In this document: piece after piece, positions 56,597 to 64,000 of the stretch
Layout of the letters: each line of letters begins with the position of its first letter
Position numbering within the stretch: position 1 is the first letter of the stretch
NCBI GenBank assembly: GCA_949987705.1
Contig: CATLJY010000920.1
Span: 1-64,000, forward strand
DNA: 64,000 nucleotides
Direction of reading: 5' to 3'
Source of the DNA: Thereva unica
Lineage: Eukaryota > Arthropoda > Insecta > Diptera > Therevidae
Translations under genes and position numbers: made by a program
Notes under the pieces: model-generated
Database searches by the model: none
What the model saw: only the letters and a program-made list of their open reading frames with translations
Told to the model about the DNA's origin: nothing

Positions 56597-56690
56597 GCGT
56601 TTTCGTCTGGGAGGACCGAAGGCGCTCGAGCTCTGATTCCTAATGGTTCGAGCAAGATCGAGCGCGGTCTATCCTACCAGCCGAAAACGC
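56597..56690. repeat. 94-bp TA-flanked MITE
   Basis: Inverted ends GCGTTTTCG-CTGG and CCAG-CGAAAACGC with TA outside (56595-56596 and 56691-56692). Confidence 0.6.
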
Positions 56691-56699
56691 TATAGCTAA

Positions 56700-57350
56700 C
56701 TGTTTACGGCAATAACAAATGAAATAATTTACGACTTGCTGTCGTAGCAATGACTTCGTCGAAATAAACGATCACTCCTATCCTGCTTTCTTTTTTTAAA
56801 TAGCGCCATAGTCCTTATAGGACTCGGGCTTTTTAAAATCTCCTCTTTCGGCCGTCTAGGTAGTTGTCTCCACTTTGTTATACGAATTCTCTGTTGTATC
56901 TTCTAGCATGACTTCTATCCAGATTTTTCTTGGATTTTTGTGTGTAACTAGATTTATTTGGTTCGTGATCGTGTCATTTTCAACCATAATCCCTTATTGC
57001 AAGTGACTGGCATTTGTTAACAGAAGCAAATTATGTCTGCAGCAGCGGCTGGTCAAGGTGTAACCCACTGGTCCGATTCAATCTCGTCTTGAATAAAACT
57101 CGTTTATTTGAGACGGTATACCCATCGATCATCATCTATCATGATTAGCGCTCCTTACAGTGTTGGTAGAATCGCAGAACTTGTGCAATATTTGTCAGTT
57201 CAAAAGTAGGTTCATCGCCTTCATGACGTGCTGATAGTAAAAAATGTCTAAAATATCTATTAATAAAGGAACCCAAAAGCTTTGTAGCTGTCCAGATCAA
57301 GTCCAAAACACGTTCATCTCCCTAAAATCAATACAATTGAAATACAACTA
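56700..57350. other. No gene recognised; possible LINE 3' scrap at 56.78-56.96 kb
   Basis: The minus strand near 56.79-56.83 kb reads GGACTATGGCGCTATTTAAA followed by an AAAG run, similar to RTE-type LINE 3' ends. This is weak. Confidence 0.3.
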
Positions 57351-57352
57351 TA

Positions 57353-57493
57353 GGCTGCATTCGAAAATTCAGCCAGCTGCGCAGAATTGGCAGCACATCA
57401 TTCAAAAAATCAAATTGCTGCAGCCAGATATCCTGCAGCCGATTCTGCGATACTGCCAATTCTGCGCAGCTGGCTGAATTTTCGAATGCAGCC
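57353..57493. repeat. 141-bp palindromic MITE with 3-bp duplication
   Basis: Ends GGCTGCATTCGAAAATTCAG with a near-perfect inverted partner over ~55 bp, flanked by ATA (57350-57352 and 57494-57496). It lies 30 bp beyond the stop codon of the fourth IR gene, so within its likely 3' UTR or terminator region. Confidence 0.8.
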
Positions 57494-57522
57494 ATACTAT
57501 ACATTTTTTTTTAAAAGCAGCA

Positions 57523-59334
57523 TTATTTATTAAAATGAAAAACGTCCAAACTATTTCGACATACAAATTTTTTATACACTTTTACAAAACGAAGCAGTTG
57601 CTCCAATATAAAAATACAAAAAGCACACAAGTAGCCATAAGCACAAATCAGCCAAGCAATTCGGAAGTGATGAAAAGTTAGTCTAAGTTCCAACTCTTCA
57701 TCATCTCTAAACCTCTCCAGCATTCCATTGTTGAGGCCATCAATCACCGCAGACCTCATCCACTTTTCCAATAAGCCAGCTTGTCGGATATGGGTGATGA
57801 TCTTGTTCATCGGGTCTAAAAACGGGGAGTCGTACTGCATCGGAAAGCAACCTCTCAAATCCAGAAATATTAATTTCGATGCACGCAGCTTCTTCATGTG
57901 CAAGTAGAGTTGTTGTTCCTTGTAAAAGTTGAAATTTATTGTTGGTAATGGATACAGGTAGGAAGTGTTCAATTCCTGCAAGTGTTGGTCTACTGTATCG
58001 CCATCGGCTGGAAGGATGAGGGTTGCCAGCTGTTCAGTATATCTCGTTGAATGTAATATATAAGGAATGAAAAATCTTAGAGTCATTATTTTACGGCCAA
58101 ATTTTATAACGTCTTCAATAGTATCGATTGGATGCTCATAGATTTCTATTGTCAAATAGCTGGCTAGTAGAGATAGATAATAGTTGGACAAGATAAAGCC
58201 AAGAAAAAACGGTATTGAGTAGTACCATCTCCAGAACCAGCTTTCGTTTAAGTATCGAAATGGTATAGGAATGTACAGAATGCCTTGCATTACGTTTAAG
58301 GCAATTCCGCTAAACTGTGTTTTAAGTCTCTTAACACGGGCCATCCATAGTCCTATCAAGGATATTATGAAGGCAATTGCAGCTATAAACAACCAAAGAT
58401 CATTTTTGAATGGTTTTATAATATACTCGGAGGAGTTAATGGGCGTTCCAACTGGGACAATAAGACGCAGCTGGGCCTGCATTATCGGATGGCTTAACCA
58501 GTACTTGTTGAAGTCAATCAGTGGATGGGCGTGAATCCCGATGTCGATACTTTTTTGCTCCAGAAGCTCCAGTGTCTTTTCAAAATCTAAACTTTTTGTA
58601 GTGTTTGTGATTTTAATTTCGTTAAGGGTACCACTGTGCCTTCCTATAAAGGCCTTGAACGCCTGTGCAGCTACACCAGTTATGATCAACTTTCCGTTCT
58701 TATCCAAATGTCGCAGAACTCTAGGAGGATCGTTTTGTATTGGTGTCCGGAATTTATATCCTTGTAAGTTTTTTATTTTGTTCGGGTACATTTCATCGAT
58801 TGTTTCGAAGGTTTTATTCTGAAGTTCAATAACAGGAAAAGGAGTGTAGGAAAATATTTGATCATCACTGAACAGAACTAAAATATTTCAAATATTTTCT
58901 CTCCAACACCAAGTAAAAAGGTCCCATAATTCTGCATTAGTCACATGTTCCTGTAGCAAAACAATGATAACTTTAGATCCCATCATTCCTCGAAGAGATT
59001 TGATAAAAAAATCCCGCAAAACATCTTTCGTATCTCGTAAAAATATCAAGGACATTGTATTCCGATGCAGGATATCACTCAACTCTCGACTGGACTGTGC
59101 TGTACACCAAACCACTGTCATTGTAACTTCATGTTGAAAATTTCGTAAAAATGCTTCTATTTCTAAGTTGTCACTCTGCTTTTCATTATAAAATATGACA
59201 ATTTCGTGGAAATTATAAAACGACTCCAGATCCAGCGTCAGCTCCAACAGAAAAGAAAAATTCAAGGCGGAAGTTTGAGTTAAAACCAAAAACAAACAAA
59301 TAACAACTTTCACTTTGATATTGTGAAATGCCAT
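57523..59334 (-). pseudogene. Ionotropic receptor (IR) with one in-frame TGA
   Basis: From ATG at 59334 (MAFHNIKVKV, aligning with the third IR's start) the frame runs 148 codons, meets TGA at 58890-58888, then continues open for 454 codons to TAA at 57523: 604 codons, the family's normal length. There is no frameshift and no second stop. The TGA follows WCWREN-I, where the paralogue reads WCWSQYI-I. Downstream all landmarks are present: YPNKIKNLQGYKF, TPIQNDPPRVLR, membrane segment 1 (LWLFIAAIAFIISLIGLW), LLASYLT, QYDSPFLDP and the last membrane segment. The stop codon overlaps an AATAAA motif. It is either a very young pseudogene or a gene expressed by stop-codon readthrough. Splicing out the TGA looks unlikely, since only a ~36-nt intron would fit. 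Confidence 0.88.
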
Positions 59335-60640
59335 GGCCGAGGTAATGTCAACACAACACAATGTCTCTGCTAAGCTCTTTTTTGTGGAATACAACGCCTT
59401 AGGGAATTTTGCTTTTTTTGGTAGAGTGGTAATCAGTTAAATAGCATAATCCTGTATATTCGTTTTTGTTCGTATAATATATTTTTCGTGATTGATTGGA
59501 GAATATCCAGTTATTTAAAATGTGTTATTAGTCTTTCATCCTGCATAAATGCTGTATACAAAAAGGATGATTAAGGATGGATGAAGTAAAAATTGATTGC
59601 CTTTTTAGATAAGTATAGGTTTGATGAGCTTTTGACACCATGGGAAGGTGCTGAAGGTTCCATTGTCTGGTCATTGTCTTTGAAAGCATAATTTTATGGT
59701 CATTGTCCTTAAAAGCATTACCCAAGTCAGCTACTCACTATAATACACAAGCCTAATCTAAGTGGTATATTACCTGGCATATACTCGTAAAAATATGTTG
59801 ATATAAGCCTTGAAGCGTCCAACAACCGACGACCCCAACACAATTAGTCTGAGTCTTGGGAATGATATACTCGACTACAGGGACGGCGCTTTCATAGGTA
59901 CGTATGGTGAACTTGCACCGGGCGCAATTGGAGGGGGGCGCAATTTAATATTTAAATAAAAAATATAAGTATTTGTTTCCGTGACTTCATTTACATAAAT
60001 TAAAGGAATTCAGTTTTATTACCCCGATTTATTTTTCCCAGTTTACCCGGGCACACGGTTACCCGGGTGGCCTATAATCCATCAAAACAACTTGAGTTTT
60101 ACAATATTGGGGGCTTCTTGCGAATTTTCTATCCGTTTAGCATCTGATACATAGTCCCATCGCTATTCTTGCACTAAGTGAAACCCAAGTATTACCTGAT
60201 ACTGGTTTGGATCGATATCACATAACTGGGTAGTGAAATACTTTGAGGACCATAGTAATATAAACTTGTACATAAAAAACGAAATGGGCATCCAGAAGTA
60301 TAATAGTAATGGCTTTCGATCCTATTTATAAATAGAGCACCGGATTCAGGGAAAGCCAACTGGACTTATTCGGTTCTTTAAGCCCCTAACTGGGATTTGT
60401 GTTTTGTAGCATTAACCCCAACTCGGATGCCCTATACGGCACCAAGGTCGAACGGCAACTTGCGCCACCAAGTTGTATTGGGAGAGAATGCGCTTCTCAT
60501 TCTACGAAGTCTACAAAGTCTCGGATGAATTAATGGTTTAATGGGAAATGAATGAATTCAAATAAAGTAAAAAAAAAACGCTATACAGCTTAAGTACATT
60601 AAGCTGAGACATTCTTGTAATTCCATCATCAGGAAAGTCA
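59335..60640. other. Upstream region of the fourth IR; no other gene
   Basis: AT-rich 5' flank followed by unremarkable DNA to the LINE tail. A GC-rich scrap at 59.91-59.95 kb (GGGCGCAATTGGAGGGGG) looks like a repeat remnant. Confidence 0.4.
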
Positions 60641-60785
60641 CATCATTTATTTATTTATTTATTTATTTAGTCTACTGAATACAAAAATTCTTACAGACTA
60701 GAACTAATTACAGGAATTATAATAATAGGAATTATAATAATATAACTTATATAAAAACTATAAATTATAGTAAATTTTGCCAAAC

Positions 60786-63638
60786 TTAACCGCAAAGCTC
60801 TTTAACAATGGTTTTAAACTTACCTCGACTGACATGCATTTCAATTTTACTGTAAATATTATTAAAAGTTTTTGCACAATGAGTAATAGGATCATGCTGT
60901 CCATAAGAAGTTCGGTGAAAAGGAATACGTAAGAAATTATAATATCTTAACGATGGCCCAGGAACATGAATATTAAATAGAGCAACAAGTTCAGGGGAAC
61001 GAATTTCAAAACACAAAACATCCCTAACGAACATAATACAGAAAACTTTCCTTCTTGATTCCAACGTCTGTAGCCCAAGAAGAAGGCATCTAGTAAGATA
61101 GGGGGGAGGTTCACTCCAACGGAAACTACGCAATGCATAACGAGTAAAATTTCTTTGAATAGACTCAATACGTTTAACATGAATTCCAAAATAAGGGCAC
61201 CAGACAACAGAAGCATACTCTAAAAGAGATCGCACTAGCGACACATAAAGAGTCTTCAGAGTATAACAATCACGAAAGTCCGTCGCATTTCTCTTTATAA
61301 AACCAAGCATTTTATACGCCTTAGACGTGATAAAATCAACATGAAGGGAACAATCAAGTTTAGAATCAAATATAACGCCCAAATCTTTAATAAAAGGTGG
61401 ACGCGCAATCATGACATTATCAACAACATAGTCAAAACGAAACGGATCACTATTACGATAGAAAGAAAAGCTGTTACATTTGCTTGGATTTAAGAATAAA
61501 CTATTTCTAGCACACCAATCAGCAAGTCTGTCTAGATCAGATTGAATTTGAAGGCAATCTTGATAATTTGTAACTGATTTAAAAATTTTAAGATCATCAG
61601 CATATAAAAGACACTGCGAAAAATTAAAAACATTGACAATGTCATTAATGAAAATTATAAAGAGAAGTGGACCCAGATGACTACCTTGGGGTACACCAGA
61701 ATTGACACTTATCAAACGAGACTCAACTGATTCAATTTTAACACGTTGTTTCCTACCGGTGAGGTAAGAATCAATCCATTTAAAAAGAGATGAATGAATT
61801 CCAAAACATAAAAGTTTCTTTTTAAGAATAGTAAGATTGACGCGATCAAAAGCCTTAACAAAATCAGTGTAAACTACATCAACTTGTGACCCATTCTCAA
61901 TTTCGTTAATAACAAAGTTTTTGAAAAGAGTTAGATTTGATGAAGACGATTTACCTGCTACAAAACCATGCTGCTGATGACTAATCGCTTCTTTGATATG
62001 GAAATATAATTTACCTTTTACTAAACTTTCAAAAAATTTCGGCAATGGCAAGAGCTTAGCAATCCCTCTATAATTTTTAATAAAATTGCGTGGCCCTGCC
62101 TTATGTAAGGGCTTAATAAACGAGAACTTCCATTCTTCTAAAAAGCAACCCAGATGTAGAGAAAGATTAAAAATTATCGTCAAAACGGGTGCAAGTGAAA
62201 TGCAACACCTCTTCAAAAGACAATTAGAAATCATATCATACCCGTAGAAGGTATCATCGTTTAATGAATACAGAGCAGTCTCAATTTCCTCAGTTATAAA
62301 AGACAAAGACCTTAGATCAACTACTGATCGAATATTATCATATTCATAGTTAATCAACTGAGAAGCGCATGTCGAAAAGCTAGATTCAAAATGGTCCGCA
62401 AATAATTCGCAAGTTGACTGAAGATTACACGAAGAGACATCACCAAGAATCATCTGCAAAGGAAACCCTGAAGACGATCGTTTATTTTTAACAAAAGACC
62501 AAAATGCCTTACTATTTTTTTTAATTTTGGATTCACATTCCCAGATGTATTGCTTGAACAAATATTTATGCAAAAAATCATATTCTCGGTGAAGGCGCCT
62601 AAAATTAGATTCATTAATATGGTTAGAAGATGTTTTAAATAATTTGTGTGCTTTATTTTTTGCATTTTTTAATCTTAGCAATGCACCTTTAAACCATGGT
62701 GGATGATTATTAATCTTATTGCTCTTAAAAGGTATGAACATATTAATACCAGCATGAACAATATTTAAAAACGATGAGTATACCAATTTTAAGTCATATG
62801 TATGTAAGTCGAGAACATTGAGCCAATGTACCGAAGAAAAATAACGATTAAGTTTGGCATAATCACCTCTGCGAAAATCAATACGATTACTAGAACTTTC
62901 ATTAACACTAGCAAATACAAGTACACTAATATCAATTACTACAGGTTTGTGATGCAAATCAGGTTTAGTAATAGGATAAAAAACCTCAGAAACATTAGAA
63001 ATTAAATCAACATTTACAAATATTAAATCTAAAATTCTATTTAAGCAATTAGCAAAGTGATTAATTTGATTTAAACTACAACTAAGGAGTGTATCAATTA
63101 ACAATCGTTCCGACTCCTGGGTGACATTCGTGGGAATAAGACACAATTCATCATCACACCAAGTCCACTTAATGTTTGGCAAATTAAAGTCGCCCAAACA
63201 ACATAAAAAATCGTCCGAATGAATAGAACGAAAAAGCTCCTTTATATTGTCAGAATGCATTTCGTACATTAATGGTGAACTGGCGGGAGGTATATAGCTG
63301 ACGCAGAAATTAACCTTAGATGTCCCAAAACTGAAGACTTCTACAGCTAGTTGTTCGATGATTCCCCTATCATTAAATAATGCAATACGGCGAGATTGGA
63401 ATGTGGCCTTGACGGCAATTAAAACACCGCCGCCACGAGACAAGCCAGTGGATAAATGGCATCTGTCCTTACGGTACACCGTATATTTCCTCTCGTCGAA
63501 AAATTCAGCCGTAGCAATGCTAGGAGAAAGCCAGGTTTCTGTTAAAACAATAATATCATAGTCGCAGCTCAACATAGCCAAGTAGATGTCGGAAACTTTG
63601 GAGCGCATGCCACGAACATTTTGGTAGTAGCAGGACAA
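60786..63638 (-). CDS. LINE ORF2: endonuclease-reverse transcriptase, open 950 codons
   Basis: An uninterrupted frame encoding an APE-type endonuclease (YYQNVRGMRSKV, LTETWLS, GDFNLPNIKW, LDLIFVN, HHKPVVIDI) and a reverse transcriptase (FIKPLHKAGP, NYRGIAKLLPLPK, HGFVAGKS, VYTDFVKAFDRVN, GVPQGSHLGPLLF, YADDLKIF), ending with the RIESIQRNFTRYALR tail of CR1/Jockey-group LINEs. No RNase H. The frame is open further upstream, overlapping the end of ORF1, without an obvious ATG; the first in-frame ATG is at 63608 (MRSKVSD), after the first endonuclease motif, so translation may depend on reinitiation. Possibly active if ORF1 is intact elsewhere. Confidence 0.88.
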   Translation of the reverse strand: MSCYYQNVRGMRSKVSDIYLAMLSCDYDIIVLTETWLSPSIATAEFFDERKYTVYRKDRCHLSTGLSRGGGVLIAVKATFQSRRIALFNDRGIIEQLAVEVFSFGTSKVNFCVSYIPPASSPLMYEMHSDNIKELFRSIHSDDFLCCLGDFNLPNIKWTWCDDELCLIPTNVTQESERLLIDTLLSCSLNQINHFANCLNRILDLIFVNVDLISNVSEVFYPITKPDLHHKPVVIDISVLVFASVNESSSNRIDFRRGDYAKLNRYFSSVHWLNVLDLHTYDLKLVYSSFLNIVHAGINMFIPFKSNKINNHPPWFKGALLRLKNAKNKAHKLFKTSSNHINESNFRRLHREYDFLHKYLFKQYIWECESKIKKNSKAFWSFVKNKRSSSGFPLQMILGDVSSCNLQSTCELFADHFESSFSTCASQLINYEYDNIRSVVDLRSLSFITEEIETALYSLNDDTFYGYDMISNCLLKRCCISLAPVLTIIFNLSLHLGCFLEEWKFSFIKPLHKAGPRNFIKNYRGIAKLLPLPKFFESLVKGKLYFHIKEAISHQQHGFVAGKSSSSNLTLFKNFVINEIENGSQVDVVYTDFVKAFDRVNLTILKKKLLCFGIHSSLFKWIDSYLTGRKQRVKIESVESRLISVNSGVPQGSHLGPLLFIIFINDIVNVFNFSQCLLYADDLKIFKSVTNYQDCLQIQSDLDRLADWCARNSLFLNPSKCNSFSFYRNSDPFRFDYVVDNVMIARPPFIKDLGVIFDSKLDCSLHVDFITSKAYKMLGFIKRNATDFRDCYTLKTLYVSLVRSLLEYASVVWCPYFGIHVKRIESIQRNFTRYALRSFRWSEPPPYLTRCLLLGLQTLESRRKVFCIMFVRDVLCFEIRSPELVALFNIHVPGPSLRYYNFLRIPFHRTSYGQHDPITHCAKTFNNIYSKIEMHVSRGKFKTIVKELCG

Positions 63639-63651
63639 ATTAAGTTTCCCT

Positions 63652-64000
63652 AACTGTCGCCCAGCACAGGCACCTTTGCCTCGTTTTTTTGAAGACTCCT
63701 AAATGGACGCACGTGCACACCTTCAGGCCAATTCTCCGATTTTAATGAATTTTCCATTAAATAATCAGGGATTCCAATTTTAAAGTTGACAAATTTTAAT
63801 GATGAAAGTTCAACAAAAGTTGTCTTTCTTGATCAACCGGTGGCACAATACCAGGTTTACATCAAGTCCAAGTTTTTTTGCAACATATTTTTGTATAGAT
63901 TCAGCAGAAGTATCAACAGAAAATCGGGAAACATGCAACCATTTATTGTTTCTAACAACATTGACCTCAAAATCAATGGCGTTAGTATCGTTCCCAATAA
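63652..64000 (-). pseudogene. LINE ORF1, C-terminal part, one frameshift
   Basis: The visible end reads NKWLHVSRFSVDTSAESIQK, then LGLDVNLVLCHRLIKKD, and, after a 1-nt shift near 63828, SSLKFVNFKIGIPDYLMENS and NWPEGVHVRPFRSL, ending at a TAG about 63652. This resembles the FP-like C-terminal domain common in insect LINE ORF1 proteins. The single-base shift in a T run could be real or an assembly error. Confidence 0.65.

Larger units (their letters stand above)
60644..64000 (-). mobile_element. CR1/Jockey-like LINE, runs off the window
   Basis: Minus-strand LINE whose 3' end is an AAATAAAT simple-repeat tail (60644-60668), preceded by ORF2 and the end of ORF1. The 5' end lies beyond 64000. 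With the ORF2 frame wholly open it is the youngest-looking LINE here. Confidence 0.85.

Noticed and set aside
58855..58910. Intron removing the TGA of the fourth IR
   Set aside because: Only a ~36-nt GT...TAG interval would fit, below usual insect intron size, and the paralogue encodes protein straight through this region.
1..64000. tRNA, rRNA or snRNA genes
   Set aside because: I looked for box-B-like GGTTCGAATCC and cloverleaf patterns and found none that I could support by eye.

Overview
The window is animal nuclear DNA, AT-rich and gene-poor, almost certainly from an insect and most likely a dipteran. The host genes visible are four members of the divergent insect ionotropic receptor (IR) family. 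The rest is dominated by insect-type mobile elements: BEL/Pao, Ty3/Gypsy, RTE-like, Lian/LOA-like and CR1/Jockey-like LINEs, hAT, PIF/Harbinger, TTAA-type and Mutator-like (MULE) DNA transposons, and many MITEs. I cannot name the species.

Host genes. Four single-exon IR genes lie on the minus strand at about 6.0-7.8, 24.3-26.1, 30.9-32.7 and 57.5-59.3 kb, as a dispersed tandem array. Each has a signal peptide, a short N-terminal domain, a split ligand-binding domain and three membrane segments. The first three are open. The fourth is the close paralogue of the third and is interrupted by a single in-frame TGA, with intact coding sequence on both sides: a recent pseudogene or a stop-readthrough gene.

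Region by region. 0-5.4 kb: LINE fragments and a 1.85-kb foldback element. 8.7-11.2 kb: a decayed Gypsy fragment split by a PIF/Harbinger element with TAA target duplications. 12-13.9 kb: an RTE-like endonuclease ORF (minus) broken by a MITE. 13.9-21.1 kb: a 5'-truncated BEL/Pao element with gag/protease, pol, an extra basic ORF and a 3' LTR; its gag-pol is split by a 428-bp hAT derivative with a perfect 8-bp duplication. 21-23.6 kb: nested MITEs. 28-30.3 kb: a hAT MITE beside a decayed hAT transposase. 33.5-34.2 kb: a TTAA element.

34.26-54.02 kb is one nested structure. A compact Ty3/Gypsy element (minus strand, about 4.2 kb after removing insertions) has 59-bp LTRs, a tRNA-Ser-type primer-binding site and 5-bp target duplications. 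It was hit by a solo LTR in integrase and by a 15-kb MULE in reverse transcriptase. The MULE has a 9-bp target duplication and encodes a DDE/SWIM transposase. Its terminal inverted repeats are about 2.03 kb each once later insertions are removed (2028 and 2029 bp by my count). Each arm holds the same nested TTAA-MITE and 3-bp-duplication MITE. Later, arm-specific insertions include three MITEs on the left, and a 4.8-kb Lian-like LINE plus a LINE fragment on the right.

54-64 kb: a decayed RTE-like LINE, small MITEs, the fourth IR, and a CR1/Jockey-like LINE (minus) with an open EN-RT frame of at least 950 codons running to the window edge.
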